Positions 8,399-18,705 are shown, counted from the stretch's first letter. The stretch: 33,759 bases of DNA from Chrysochromulina tobinii (GCA_001275005.1 JWZX01003293.1:1-33759); one strand, 5' to 3'. Notes: a model not told the origin generated them from the sequence alone. Made by a program: numbers and translations.

Positions 8399-8999
8399 CG
8401 CGCCTCTCGACCCTCTCCGCGTCACGAGCCCGCGCTGTGAACGTTAACACGACAGACGCGACATTCGACGCAGCCGATAAAGACAAAACGGGGCGCGAAC
8501 AAATTCATCAACTTCTAAACGTCTCCAAGCGTTGTGTGAACGACATGGAGCTCTACTTACGCCGGTCCGTTGTCTGTAGTGTCGATTTTGGAAGCCGAGT
8601 GTGTGAGCGAAGGCGCGCCGATATCACGATATCATGCAACTTGGGGCGCCGCGATTTTGTATGCGTCCGTCGCCACAGATCTGTGAATATCTGTGAAACG
8701 CCTTCGGCCGCCTTACTGGCGGGGTGGAACATGCGGGTAGGTCCGCAAGTTCTCGGTTTTGTGAGCCGTCTGAGGGCGACCAGGGGACAGGGGACGAGTC
8801 AGAGATAGCTCGACCTCGAGAGGCGGAGCGGCCGAGACAAAGTATAAGCCGTGCACGCATGAGTCGCACGTAGATCGTAGAATCGCTACCACACTACGTT
8901 CACTAACTAAGTGAAATGTACAGGGCGCCGGCGGCCGGGGAGCGGTGTTACGAGTATAGGGCGCCCGCGATCAGCACTTTCTTGAACTTTCCCAGAGAG
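8399..8999. other. Intergenic between the PAP/fibrillin and TMEM242-like genes
   Basis: Six hundred bases with lower GC in places (8440-8720). It contains small inverted motifs such as 'atatcacgatatcatg' (8622-8637) and 'cacagatctgtgaatatctgtg' (near 8675-8696). It should include the TMEM242-like promoter and the PAP/fibrillin 3' UTR. No coding feature is supported. Confidence 0.45.
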
Positions 9000-9707
9000 T
9001 CAGACAACCCGCTCAAGGACAAACGTGGTGCCTTTGTTGCCCGTCGAGACCCGCACCTGCTCGCCTAGATAGCTAGTGTCGAGGAAGCCCTCGGCCTCTT
9101 TGCCCAAGAGACGGAAGGGGACTGGGTACGGCACGCGGAGTCCACTCCCAGTGAGCTCGAAGTAGCCCTCATCGAAAGCAAATTTGATGCGCTGAGGCCG
9201 TGCTCGGTCGACGGAGGCTGCTGCGTTGAGATGCAGCTCGCCGAGCGGTGTGCGAACGAGCTGCTCGACGCGGCCGGTCGGCTCCAGCGGGCGGTAGATG
9301 CTCTGCGAGACAGAGAAGGCGGCCGTGACTGCTCGCTGGATTGGGGACGACGAGGCGGTTGTCACGGACTTGCCTCCTGTGAGTGCTGCAATGAACCCCT
9401 CGATTCCTGGGCTGCTGCCATCAAGCCGGCGCCCCAGCGGATTCCTTGGATCAAAACCACTGCTCGTGATGTGCACCAGCTTCCACTCGCCTTCTATGCG
9501 GGGCGACAGCGCCGGCGCCGCCTCGCCACCGCCGGCGGCCACCAGTTTCGCCACGGCAGCCTCGATGTCTCTCGCCGGAGCACTGGCAGCAGCGAGGCGG
9601 AGCACATCCACTTCCAAGTCGGTTGCTGCTGTCATATGAACGCGCGTTTGCGGGCGCACGGTGGGCGCGACGATCGCCAGGAGCGAGGTTGCTAGGAAGA
9701 GCGCCAT
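9000..9707 (-). CDS. PAP/fibrillin family plastid lipid-associated protein
   Basis: 235 residues from the ATG at 9707. The N terminus (MALFLATSLLAIVAPTV) is a hydrophobic signal-like segment, followed by a short basic/hydroxylated stretch. This fits a bipartite signal for a secondary plastid. The lipocalin-like PAP domain starts with EGEWKLVHITSSGFDP (~72-87). It ends with the family's diagnostic motifs PYPVPFRLLGKEAEGFLDT (~190-208) and RVSTGNKGTTFVLER (~219-233); the last block, [RV]SxGNKGxxFVL, is highly conserved in plastoglobule fibrillins. Members bind lipids in plastoglobules and thylakoids and help with photoprotection. Only 62 bases separate its start from the stop of the upstream Sfi1-like gene on the same strand, so its promoter is either very short or overlaps that gene's 3' end. 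Confidence 0.85.
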   Translation of the reverse strand: MALFLATSLLAIVAPTVRPQTRVHMTAATDLEVDVLRLAAASAPARDIEAAVAKLVAAGGGEAAPALSPRIEGEWKLVHITSSGFDPRNPLGRRLDGSSPGIEGFIAALTGGKSVTTASSSPIQRAVTAAFSVSQSIYRPLEPTGRVEQLVRTPLGELHLNAAASVDRARPQRIKFAFDEGYFELTGSGLRVPYPVPFRLLGKEAEGFLDTSYLGEQVRVSTGNKGTTFVLERVV

Positions 9708-9769
9708 GCGTCCTCAAAAAAGCCCAACACAGCGCTTTTTGTCAAAATAAACCCGTCCGAGCACTCGCC

Positions 9770-10500
9770 TCAATCAAGCGGCATCTCGTCCACGCCCGTC
9801 TCGGACGTGGTCTCGAAAAGATGGTCCTCTCGCCCGAGAACAGCGAGATCAGCACCTGCGAGCATCATCTCGACGAGATCCTCCGTGGCGAGCGTGCCGG
9901 GCTTCATCAGGGCACGCGCATCCCACAAGGGCCGCGCCGCGCCACTCGACACGAAGCGCTCCTGCGCCCTCGGCGACCGGTGGGCCGCGTGGCTCGCGGG
10001 GCTCGAGGGGACCGTCACTGCCAAAGGGCGAGCGCCTCGCGCCACCTCCGACAGGTGAGCCGAGAAAGGCAAGGTGACTCTCTCGGCCCCGAGGTTGCGC
10101 ACGCTCCGCTCCACGTAATAGGCCGCGCCCTCGGCGCCCCCGTCCATCACGTCGTCTGCACCGTACGTCGGCGCCGTGCCGGGCGAAGTTGGACTGAGTG
10201 AGAAGGCGCCGCCCTGGGCACTTTGGGCGCCGCCCTGGGCACTTTGCTTGCGATCGAGAGCGCGCACCTCGCCTGGCGTCAGGACGCGCGTGCGCCGTGC
10301 GCGCGGGGGCGTGATCGGCTCGTCCTTGGCCTTGGCCTTGAGCGTCTCGCGCTCCTGCAGCCACATCTCGTGCGGCTGGTCAGCTTGCCAATCCGGGCTG
10401 TGAACCTGGCGCCAGGCGCGTGTAGCGAACGTGGCGTCGACGTGTGGCGAGGGGGGCGCCTTCTTTGGCGCCGGAGTATTCGTGCCCATCGAGCGCATCC

Positions 10501-10547
<47 letters not shown>

Positions 10548-13500
10548 AGGCAGACGAGGCGCAGGTAATGAGCGTGCCAACGGCACAGGCCGCGCCACTG
10601 CCGGTGCACGCGCGCCTGCCTTGTTGCATGTGCCACGAAGGCGTGGCGAGCTCGCGCGAGCTTGCGCTCCACATCGACGCGCCGCACCATCTGACGAAAC
10701 TCGACGAACGCGTGCGCGAGCTGCAGCAGGCGCGACCAGTTGGCACGCGTGGGCGTGACACGCTTGACCGAACGCGCCCATGAGCTGAAGCAGCTTGCGA
10801 GCCCGTGGAGGGTGTTCGCGCGTCGCAGCAGCCGCATCGGGCGCAGCCGCAGGCCGATACGCCGTTCGCGTCTCCAGTGCGCGAGCGCACGGCTCTGCGC
10901 GCACGCGAGGGTCGCGCGCACGCCGATGGCGAGGCGCCGGATCCGCTCACGACGGCGCGTTCGGTACCACTTCCACGCACGCCACTCCTGCCTCAGGCGC
11001 CAACCGCGGAAGCGCCTGCCCACCGCGCGCTCGCTCGCGCGCGTGTGCGCCCCTCCCGGCGCTTCGCGTTTGGGCGAGCTGAAACAGGTCCACACTTGCC
11101 AAGCGCGCTGCAGGCATCGGCGGAGCGCCGTACCGAGCGCCTTGCGACCCCGTCGCTGCTCGGCTTGCCAGGCCTTCCACGCCGTCCAGGGCCTGCGGGG
11201 GCCACTCCCGCGCCCGTTGGGCAGCTTGCGAGACGCAAGCAGGGCGCGACGACGGCGTTCCAAGGAAAAGGCCACCCAGCCGCGCCATCCGTGCCGCTTG
11301 AACTTACGCGCATGCCAACTGCATGCAGCGGCATCCAGTTGCATGCGCTGCGACTGCGGCATCCAGCTGCATGCCATCCGACGCGCCGTATCGAGCAGCA
11401 TCCTCGACCATCGCTGCCAGCCGAGCCGCTCGAGCCTCGCCACGTAGCAGCGGACGGCAGTTGCCTGGAGGGCAGCCTCGCGCCGAGCTTCGGCGGCCAA
11501 GTACACCCAACTGGTCCATGCGCGCATCGCATTCTTGGAGCCGAAGGCGTTGGCGCTCCGAAGCATGAGCGTACGCTTCCGGGCGGCCACAGCCGCGAGG
11601 TACTTCCATGCGCCAAGGCCGTGCGCGAGGCCGCCGTGAAGAAAGTAGGAGAAGCCACGTCGGAGCAGCCGTTTCTCTTCGGCCAGATCCCCACAGACGT
11701 CCACCCATTGGCACCAGCCGCGGGAGAGGCCTCGACCGGACAGATGGGCGAGGCTTCGGTACACCATGTCTCGCGTCCTTGTCAAGTCTGCCCATCTCGA
11801 CACCCATGAGTTCCAGCCACGCGACCAGCTACGGTGGTACAAGTGGCGGAGGGCTCGTCTCATCGGGTCGGAGCTGAGAAGGAGCCACGCTGAACGCCAC
11901 CCTTCGAAGCCGCGCGAGAGCTCGCGGTGGACGATGAACCGAATGCCGTGCCGAAGCGCCCAGAGGAAGGCCGCGCGGCCAGCGCTCATCTCGATCCATG
12001 CGTTGAACGCGCGCGAGAGAGCCCGGTTCATCGTATGGAGGAGGTTACGGCGCATCGACGCATGCCTCGCTTTGAGCTCCGCCCACGTCGCCCTCCACTG
12101 GTTGCAGCCGCGCGCGAGCTCACGATGAACCCAGACTGCGACCACCCTCGATGTCGTCGCCCGCAACCTGGCTGCCGCCCTCACGGCGTGCGCGAAGCTG
12201 TTGAAGCAACGGCGCACAGACTTATTGCGCAGGGAGAAAAGGACCCGCGTCGCCGCCTGCCGTTGGCGACGCCGGTCGTCCACCCACTGTACCCACGTGT
12301 TCACCCCCTTCTTGATGAAGACGTGGATCCACCCCCCGACGCTGCGGCGCCTAAGGCGGGTCGCCCAGCGTGCCTGCTCCACATACGTAGCAAACGTGTT
12401 CCACCCCTTCCGCATGCGCTGGTGGAGAATGCTCTGAACGAGCTGGCGATGAAGTCGACTCCTGAGGCGCACCTGACGAACCTGACGAGCCCTCCCGGCC
12501 CAGACGTGCCAGATTCGGCTCCGGCTACAATCGATGTCCGCGCTGGTGGCCGTTCGCCAGATCCTGAATACCATCGAGCTCTCTGCAACCCATGCCTCCC
12601 ACGTATTCCAAGCGCGCCGGTGCTCCTTGCGGCGCATGCTCGCGAGGCTTCGCGCGAGGCGCCATTTCGTGTGCGCGCAGTTGGTATTGAACCCGATCCA
12701 CGTCCGCCATCCATAACTCTTGGCACGGTGCAAAGAGTTGCGTGCAATCTTTCTCAAGCCCTCGACGAAGATGCCCCTGCGGCGCACGATCTGCACGACC
12801 CGGCACCAGTCGTTCCAAGCAGCGCGCTTGCGCGCGCGCGAGACCGAGCGGTGCGCGATCTGTTCGAGGAGCGAGAGCGACGCGAGATGGAAGCTGAGCC
12901 AGGAGGCGAACACACGCCGCCACTCTCGGCTCCGGAGCCTCTCCAGCCCGCGTTGTTGCTTGGCCAAGACCGCATGAGCATCCGCGGCCGCCTGCGCCCA
13001 CACCTGGAAGCCGTACGATCCGACACGGCGTCGGAAGGCATCGACGGCACGCACCATCACACGAAAGCCTCGATGCACCTGCGAGGGGTCAGATCAAGGG
13101 AGCTCAAGTGAAATCGAGGGAGCTCAAGGGGGATCAATGGCGATGCACCTGCGAGGTCCGATCTCACCACTCAGCTGATTGTCTCAGTGGTCATCAGAGA
13201 GGCAATCAAGAGGCCATTAACGACACTCACCTGCGAGGTCTGATCTCGCCACTCGTGCAGCGTAACCGCAAGCTTCCGTCGCCAGAGGCGCTCACGATGA
13301 GCGTCCGCGGTCTCGGTGAGCGCAGAGAGGCGCCCGCCCCGCGCAAGCGCCGCAGCGCGCCACTCACCGAGGGCCCCGTGCAACGCGCATCGGCGCGCAC
13401 TCTGCTGCTGGCGCTCGCAGAGATGGTGAGAGAGCCTGACAAACTTGCGACGCGTCGCGTTCGCCGCCAAGGCATCCATCGTGCGGCGCGCCTGTAGCCG

Positions 13501-14301
13501 CCACCATCTGAGCGCGTGCGTCGAGACCTTGGCTTGAAGGTGCAGCCGCCGCTTGCAAACGCGCGCCCTTCGAAGCCATCGGCGGCACAGCCGCAGCATC
13601 CGTAGGGCTCCCTTATAGCTTCGCGCTCTCGCCTTGGCTCGCCACACGAAGGCGCGCGAGCGCCACTTCTGCATTGGGGCCAGGAACGCGCGACACCGCC
13701 ATTCGCGCGAGGCGAAGCGCAGCCTCAAAGCCACGCGCTTCAGGCTCTCCGCGTGCCGATCCCAACACTTGAAGCCGCGCCGGAGGGCAATGTGCGCCGC
13801 GAAGGCGGTGAGCATCTCGACCATCGCCTCGTCGATGGGACGGTCCCTGTACTTCACCTTCTTGTCGAAGAGCTCCATGGTGTACGAGGCCGATCCCGGC
13901 GATGGAAGCGTGGCCGAGATGGGTTTGTTTTGAGTCAGGTACCACTTGTCAAGGGTGCGCTGCCATTTGACTTCGATCTCGTCGTACTGAGGCACCCGAC
14001 GTACTGGAGAGCCGACGGGACAAAACGGAGGCTGCGGAGCGTGGACCCGCATATTAGCGGGCGTGCCGAGGGCACGCTCGAGGCGGGCCGCACGGGTGGG
14101 CTGCTCGTATGCGAGGGCTGGACGCTCCTCGGAGGGCTGCACGGCTGGGTTAGCACTGCGAGCGCTCGACTGGCCAACGTGACGCTCCTCGGAGGGCTGC
14201 ACGGCTGGGCCAGCTCGAATGGCCTCTCCCTTGGGGGTGAGAGGCCAAGGGGTGGATACGGCACGGCCCTGGGGCCTGGTTGTGGTGTTGCGGATGGGCA
14301 T
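9770..14301 (-). CDS. Sfi1-like W-repeat (centrin-binding) protein, two exons
   Basis: About 1459 residues. Exon 1 is 14301-13231 (357 codons, ATG at 14301, MPIRNTTTRPQG) and exon 2 is 13078-9770. The Pro/Arg-rich N terminus is followed from about residue 170 by ~25-30 degenerate 33-36 residue repeats with an [AG]-W-x-x-W core, for example GWRTWIGF, AWNTWEAW, GWNSWVSRW and GWQRWSRML, separated by Arg-rich helices. This is the architecture of Sfi1, which binds an array of centrins along one long helix in centrosomes, basal bodies or contractile fibres. A polyproline run (15 Pro) follows the repeats, and the C-terminal ~230 residues are polar. By inference it sits at the flagellar basal body. 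The intron join reads HEWRDQTSQ / VHRGFRVMVR in phase 0, so the repeat pattern continues. The 3' end abuts the PAP/fibrillin start (62 bases). Confidence 0.8.
10500..10548. repeat. GGC run encoding 15 prolines
   Basis: An almost pure ggc repeat within the Sfi1-like gene, read as CCG (Pro) on the minus strand, directly after the last W-repeats. Confidence 0.95.
13079..13230 (-). other. Intron of the Sfi1-like gene with triplicated splice junction
   Basis: Donor GTGAGTGTC at 13230; acceptor CCCCTCGCAG ending 13079; exon 2 begins GTGCATCGAGG. Inside the intron (13172-13141) is a near-copy of the end of exon 1 plus the junction, reading GAGTGGTGAGATCGGACCTC then GCAG/GTGCATCG. The real exon end is GAGTGGCGAGATCAGACCTC then GCAG. 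The junction ACCYCGCAG/GTG thus occurs three times (after 13231, 13149 and 13079). Using the middle acceptor gives a TGA after four codons. The body carries TTGATTGCCTCTCTGATGACC-like and TTGAGCTCCCTTGATC-like short repeats. Confidence 0.8.
14121..14209. repeat. 29-bp direct repeat, offset 60, in the N-terminal coding part
   Basis: Identical 29-base copies starting with gacgctcctcggagggctgc occur at 14121-14149 and 14181-14209. On the minus strand they encode PAVQPSEER twice in the Sfi1-like protein N terminus, so the 60-base step keeps the frame. Confidence 0.9.
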
Positions 14302-14431
14302 CGACCACTTGCTCGCACCGTCTCAGCTGGACGGAGCCTCCCACTCACGAGAATGACCTCGAGTGGCGCGCGAGGGGGACGTCGGTTTTTCGAAAAGTTG
14401 CACTGAAAAGGAAAAGTATGAAACGCATAAT

Positions 14432-15955
14432 TCAATCCGCGTCTCCCGCCTCGCCCACTGAGGAGTTGGAATGCGCCCCGGACGAACGGTCCGAGCTGGC
14501 TCCCCACAGGTCCGGCCTTATCTTTTCCACCTGCCCAATCTGCACCAGCATGGAGGAGAACCACGGCATCGCGAGATCGAACGGCTTGCAGGGTTGCAGG
14601 CGCTCGAAGCTGATCAGGCGAAGCCGCCATGGGTCGTCCCCCTCCTCGTCGAGCGCGACCACGCCCGCCTGCCGTCCAACTGCCTTGTGCGCCGCGACCT
14701 GGGCGGACGCGGTAATGAGGCGCGCGTCCGCGGCATTCGCGGATGCGCCGCGCACGGCGTCACCCGACTTGTGGTAGGCGACCCTTTGCGCGTGTACGAG
14801 CGGCCAGAGCTCGGAGAGTTGCGCCGCGACGCCCTCGGCCACGAAGACGTTCGCCTGACCGTACCGCACAACCACCGCCGCGAGGCGGGCCGCCTCAGCT
14901 GCGAGGTCGAAAGCACGCGCCATCTCGGGCACATAGACGGCGTGCAAGTCCCATCGCGCCCGAGATGGCGCCCCCTCGGGCCCGAGCAGTTGGACCTGCT
15001 CGTCTTCTGCGGGCCACATGCGCACAATGTCCCGGTACATGGCCGACGTCGCAGCGGTGAGCCAGCCGCAGCCCCCTCCGGCGACCTCATGTACATGGAG
15101 TGTACTGGTGGGCATGTGTGCCGCGACAGCGGCTGTGGTCTCGGCGCGCACCCGTGCAAAGAAGCGCGCGCTCTGATCAGCTGCCGTCCACGCGCCGGGC
15201 AGCTGCGTGATGGGGCTCTCATCATTCTCGAGCGCGTGAGGCAGCCCGATCGCCGTCAGGCTATAGTGCTCCCTCTCGAGGTGTATGGCAACGGCCGCGG
15301 CAGCGATCAGGGCCGCATGCCCGCCGATGACGTGAAGCACGTCGACGCCATCCTGGCGCAGCCGATTGGCCACCCTTCGCATCGGGTCCTCTTCGGGTGC
15401 ACACAGCCCACGCCGCACGCACTCCGCCGCGTCGGTCGGCACGACACGCGAGGCGCCGATCGGCGACCCTCCGCTCGCACAACACGCCGCCACCTGCTCT
15501 CGCCACTCCTGGCCTGCATGGAGGGCCACCGACTGGTTGAGCAGCATGCCCTCGAAGCCGTTGGTGTAGCACAGAAGCTTGATGCTGGGGTGCTTCTGAG
15601 CGTACTCGTCGATGAGCGCTTCGACTGTGGCCGCAAAGCCGAGATCCTCACATGGATCGCCAGCGGTTAGCACCGCCACGAGCCTGGGCGGCCGCGGCGT
15701 GTCGGCGCTGTTCTCGCGCGCTGTCGGCACAAGCGGCATCATGTATGAGGCATTCGGTGGTGGGCCCGCGCGAGCCGGTCGTAGCACCTCTGCAAGCAGC
15801 GCCGCAGCCAGTGCGGCCTCCGCCTCATCCTCATCCACGTCCTCAGCGATGCTGATGGATGATAGCATCGGCGCCTTCTTCTTCTTCCTGGCCTTTTTCG
15901 ACCTATCGGATTGGCTGCCCTTAGATCGGTCCGATTTGTCCCCTTTTGGCGCCAT
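14432..15955 (-). CDS. Phosphofructokinase-fold protein with degenerate catalytic motifs
   Basis: 507 residues, ATG at 15955 in a good context. A Lys/Ser-rich and acidic N-terminal extension (1-90) precedes a domain that follows the pyrophosphate-type 6-phosphofructokinase layout. Conserved blocks are GGSPIGASR (~162-170), DGVDVLHVIGG (~202-212), GAWTAADQSARFF (~254-266) and TLHVHEVAGGGCGWLTAATS (~285-304). The residues that normally bind and transfer phosphate are altered. The family GGD(D/G)T motif reads GGHAA (211-215), the PKTIDND loop reads PHALEND (239-245), and the MGR motif reads AGG (292-294). The Gly-rich N-terminal loop is also atypical (TAGDPCEDLG). The fold is therefore clear, but activity is doubtful; it may be a regulatory paralogue or bind another ligand. 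It is divergent from the RluA gene. Confidence 0.8.
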   Translation of the reverse strand: MAPKGDKSDRSKGSQSDRSKKARKKKKAPMLSSISIAEDVDEDEAEAALAAALLAEVLRPARAGPPPNASYMMPLVPTARENSADTPRPPRLVAVLTAGDPCEDLGFAATVEALIDEYAQKHPSIKLLCYTNGFEGMLLNQSVALHAGQEWREQVAACCASGGSPIGASRVVPTDAAECVRRGLCAPEEDPMRRVANRLRQDGVDVLHVIGGHAALIAAAAVAIHLEREHYSLTAIGLPHALENDESPITQLPGAWTAADQSARFFARVRAETTAAVAAHMPTSTLHVHEVAGGGCGWLTAATSAMYRDIVRMWPAEDEQVQLLGPEGAPSRARWDLHAVYVPEMARAFDLAAEAARLAAVVVRYGQANVFVAEGVAAQLSELWPLVHAQRVAYHKSGDAVRGASANAADARLITASAQVAAHKAVGRQAGVVALDEEGDDPWRLRLISFERLQPCKPFDLAMPWFSSMLVQIGQVEKIRPDLWGASSDRSSGAHSNSSVGEAGDAD

Positions 15956-16513
15956 CGTTTAGAGCGCCTGCGGTTGGCTCGCTCGCTCGCCGAAAAGAGG
16001 ACGCGAACACAGACACCATCGCCGTTTCAAATCTCTTCCAAAACTTCCAAAAGAGTCCAAGTCTCCAAGTCCGGAGAGGTGTCCCTCCTCCGCACGCTTT
16101 ACGGCGCGGTGCTTTCCATGTATTCGCCGACTCGAATAGTCCTTTCGTCCGGAGACCACGATATGGTGAGTGAGTTAAAACACAAATACTCAATTGAGTA
16201 CCGGTACGGTCCGCGGTCTCGTGACGCCACGGTGTATGCGTGTTTGCCACGACAGACGCGACAACCGGTGCCACGACACTGTTACTGCCCACTCAGAATG
16301 CGTGTTGTAGGCCGGAGTACAGTACCTCCAGCTCCACAAGTCCACATGATATAATTCCAAAACTCCCTCGCAAGACGCAACCCCACTCCCGATTCTCTCC
16401 CGAAGCCGCACCCCCCTTCCCTCTCACCGAGGTTCGCTCCCCCACGCACGCGCACAACGCACGAACTCACGCTCGTGTTAACGTTCACACAGACGCTCGC
16501 GGTCGCGCTCGAC
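15956..16513. promoter_or_regulatory. Divergent promoter region (PFK-fold / RluA genes)
   Basis: 558 bases between two divergent starts. It includes short direct repeats such as 'ccaaaacttccaaaagagtccaagtctccaagtcc' (around 16038-16073), lower GC than the genes and several C-rich/pyrimidine tracts near 16370-16440. No protein-coding frame is credible. No TATA-like box can be assigned with confidence. Confidence 0.4.
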
Positions 16514-17269
16514 ATGCTCGTCGTTTGTAGCCTTTTTGCAGTTTCCTCTGGGTTGGTTCCAGGCGCCTCGTTGGCTCACGCGACCTGGCGCGTCATCTGG
16601 GAGGACGAGGCGATGCTCGTGGTCGACAAGGACGCTGGGCTGCTCACGGTACCTGGCCGCGGCGCCAACAAGGCGGACTGTCTCGTGTCACGTCTTCAGA
16701 GGCAAGGGTACCCAGAGGTGGAGCACGTGCCTCATCGGCTAGATCGTGACACCTCTGGGCTCATTGTTATCGGGCGCAACGCAAGGGTGCACCGCGCACT
16801 GTCAGTCGCGTTTGAGGAGCGGCGAGTTACGAAGAGTTATGAGGCACTGTGCCTGGGTTGGCCTGAGGCGGACTGTGGAGAGGTGGACGCACCGATCGGG
16901 AAAGTCCAGCTCCCGGGCGAAACTCACGCTCGGATGCGGGTGGTGAGTGATCTCCACCCCGGCGGCCGCAGCAGCCTCACGCGCTGGCGGGTCCTCCACA
17001 GGGCCGTGCACCCCTCTGGTCTCCGGTGGTCGCGCGTCGAGCTGCTGCCTGTCAGTGGGCGCGCCCATCAGCTGCGCCTGCACCAGGATTTGATCGGGCA
17101 CCCTATTCTCGGCGATGAGCTCCACGGCAGCGCCGCGTCACGGGCTGCTGCACCCAGGTTATGCTTGCACGCGGCCCACCTACAACTCGATCATCCACTG
17201 ACGGGCCAGCGTCTCGTGCTTGAAAGCGACAGCGGCTTCGAGCGGCTCGCCATAGGCGAGCCTCAGTGA
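16514..17269 (+). CDS. RluA-family RNA pseudouridine synthase
   Basis: 251 residues from the ATG at 16514; the open frame extends upstream only through a GTG. The hydrophobic start (MLVVCSLFAVSSGLVPGASL) looks like a signal or organelle-targeting sequence. The catalytic domain follows directly: ATWRVIWEDEAMLVVDKDAG, then VEHVPHRLDRDTSGLIVIGR, in which the HRLDRDTSG motif carries the catalytic aspartate. Further family blocks are KSYEALCLGW, and SRVELLPVSGRAHQLRLHQD equivalent to the conserved 'L.TGR.HQ.R.H' motif. The HPILGDELHG and LCLHAAHLQLDHP blocks complete the fold. It isomerises uridine to pseudouridine in rRNA or tRNA. No S4 domain is present. Targeting to plastid or mitochondrion is an inference from the N terminus. 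Confidence 0.85.
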   Translation: MLVVCSLFAVSSGLVPGASLAHATWRVIWEDEAMLVVDKDAGLLTVPGRGANKADCLVSRLQRQGYPEVEHVPHRLDRDTSGLIVIGRNARVHRALSVAFEERRVTKSYEALCLGWPEADCGEVDAPIGKVQLPGETHARMRVVSDLHPGGRSSLTRWRVLHRAVHPSGLRWSRVELLPVSGRAHQLRLHQDLIGHPILGDELHGSAASRAAAPRLCLHAAHLQLDHPLTGQRLVLESDSGFERLAIGEPQ

Positions 17270-17800
17270 GAAACCGACCAGAGCGCATGCCGTCAGTGAA
17301 AAGAACTCGGAAGCATCAAACTCTCGTGCACTGTGGAGGCCTTACATGGAACGTGTCCGTTCCCGGGCTCGTCGCCACGTGCGCGACGGGAGTCCGGGCG
17401 ACGGCTGCGCGCGGGCCCCGGCCGCGCGACGGAGCGCGAGCCGTACGATTCTTTATATTGCGCGGCCGCTTAGAAAACCTAGCGTCATTTTACACGATCG
17501 TGCTCTGTGGACACCTGACTCAGAATCGATTTTTTCCTCCCGCGTCCCGCGGTCGATAGATCGGGATTATACACGGCCACACGCCGGCGTGGCCCCGCAC
17601 CCCGCGGCGTATACGGTCTACCCTACCTTAATACCTTATAAGTCTCGAGAGACAGTGAGATGGCCGCCGCGCGCACATGCATTGCTACCATGCATATTGC
17701 ACATATCGCCATGTCGCGCCTCGGATGCGATGCATGGTCGGCAGTGTGTGGATTGACACGACCCGACCCACCACACGCATCGCATCATGCTGCTGGGTCT
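17270..17800. other. Convergent intergenic region
   Basis: Between the 3' ends of the RluA gene (plus) and OPA3-like gene (minus). It contains a very GC-rich block (about 17381-17440) next to an AT-richer stretch with 'ttctttatattgcgcggccgc' (17450-17470). No gene, tRNA or clear terminator is seen. Confidence 0.45.
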
Positions 17801-18364
17801 CTACCACAGCCAGCCTCGTCGCCTGTGGTTACTCGTTGCGAGCGGATCCGCCAACGCGGCTGCTTCCGTCGCCGCCTTTTCGCCGCGCATGTGCTGCAGA
17901 TCCTGCTGCAGCAGGGTGATGCGCATCTCGAGGTGTCGCAGTTCGTCTCGGTGTCGATCGTGCGTCTCCCAATTCTGCGCCTCATGAGCCGCCGCCGCTG
18001 CCTCGTGCCTCGCCCGCTCCGCCTTGACGGCCGCCTCCTTGGCGCGCTCTTTGATCTTTGACATACAGTACTCGTAGTAGACGGTGGCACCCGCGATGCT
18101 GTAGATGACCATCTCAGAGATGACATCAGCTCCTCGTATTACAGCACGCGCCTCGGGTAGCGGCGCCAAGCTCGTGAGCATCGGCTTACCCTCCGCGATC
18201 CGGTTCAGCTGCAGATCGAAGCGGTGCAGCACGCGGCCGAAGAGCGAGAGCGTGTCTTTCAAGCTTTCCGAGTTTGTGGCCATCTGCTTGGCCACGCCCG
18301 CAATAGGCTTCGACAGCTGACGCACTGCGAGGAAGAAGAGCTTGATCCCGACCTCGAATACCAT
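17801..18364 (-). CDS. OPA3-like mitochondrial protein
   Basis: 187 residues from the ATG at 18364 (MVFEVGIKLFFLAVRQLSKP). The N-terminal block FFLAVRQLSKPIAGVAKQMA (~10-29) matches the OPA3 signature, in which a hydrophobic segment is followed by Q-[VL]-SKP and a lysine-rich helix. It is followed by SLFGRVLHRFDLQLNRIAEG, equivalent to the Q..HR.E.R motif. A second hydrophobic stretch (GADVISEMVIYSIAGATVYY, ~79-98) precedes an Ala/Glu/Arg coiled coil (~102-175), as in fungal and plant OPA3 proteins. OPA3 localises to mitochondrial membranes and affects morphology and lipid/metabolite homeostasis; its exact function is not settled. It is head-to-head with the channel gene. Confidence 0.8.
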   Translation of the reverse strand: MVFEVGIKLFFLAVRQLSKPIAGVAKQMATNSESLKDTLSLFGRVLHRFDLQLNRIAEGKPMLTSLAPLPEARAVIRGADVISEMVIYSIAGATVYYEYCMSKIKERAKEAAVKAERARHEAAAAAHEAQNWETHDRHRDELRHLEMRITLLQQDLQHMRGEKAATEAAALADPLATSNHRRRGWLW

Positions 18365-18705
18365 GAGCAAGAGCTCGAGTGCGAGCTCTGTGCGGACAGG
18401 AGACTATTGAAACGAGGCAGAGCTGCTCGCCTGCGAGTTGGTCGCGTGCGCCAGCGCCAGCGCCAGCGCCAGCGCCAGCCCTGCCGAGTGAACACCACTC
18501 CAAGCGAAGCGGCAATGCCCGAGCGAGTCGAACAGCGTGCAGTGGGGAAAGAGAGGTGCTGACTCGACAGACTCAATCCTATTACATGTAGGAACTCCTC
18601 ACGGAGATCCCCGCGTTCGCATGATTTTTGTTCACGAACAGACTCCTCTTTCGGTCATTGGTGAACTTGATCGCGACAGTTTCGCGACATAGACTTGTTG
18701 ACGAA
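18365..18705. promoter_or_regulatory. Divergent promoter region (OPA3-like / channel genes)
   Basis: 341 bases between the OPA3-like start and the first in-frame ATG of the channel. It includes the gcgcca hexamer array and, nearer the channel gene, an AT-richer stretch (18570-18700) that could carry the core promoter and 5' UTR. Confidence 0.4.
18448..18480. repeat. gcgcca hexamer microsatellite
   Basis: Five tandem copies of gcgcca plus a partial unit in the OPA3-like/channel intergenic region. Confidence 0.95.

Noticed and set aside
11927-13111. Plus-strand open frame of about 394 codons opposite the Sfi1-like gene
   Set aside because: High GC removes stops from the antisense frame. The translation is Pro/Arg-rich without pattern, while the minus strand shows regular W-repeats.
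14471-15670. Plus-strand open frame of about 399 codons opposite the PFK-fold gene
   Set aside because: Antisense shadow. The minus strand has an ATG in good context and clear PFK-fold blocks.
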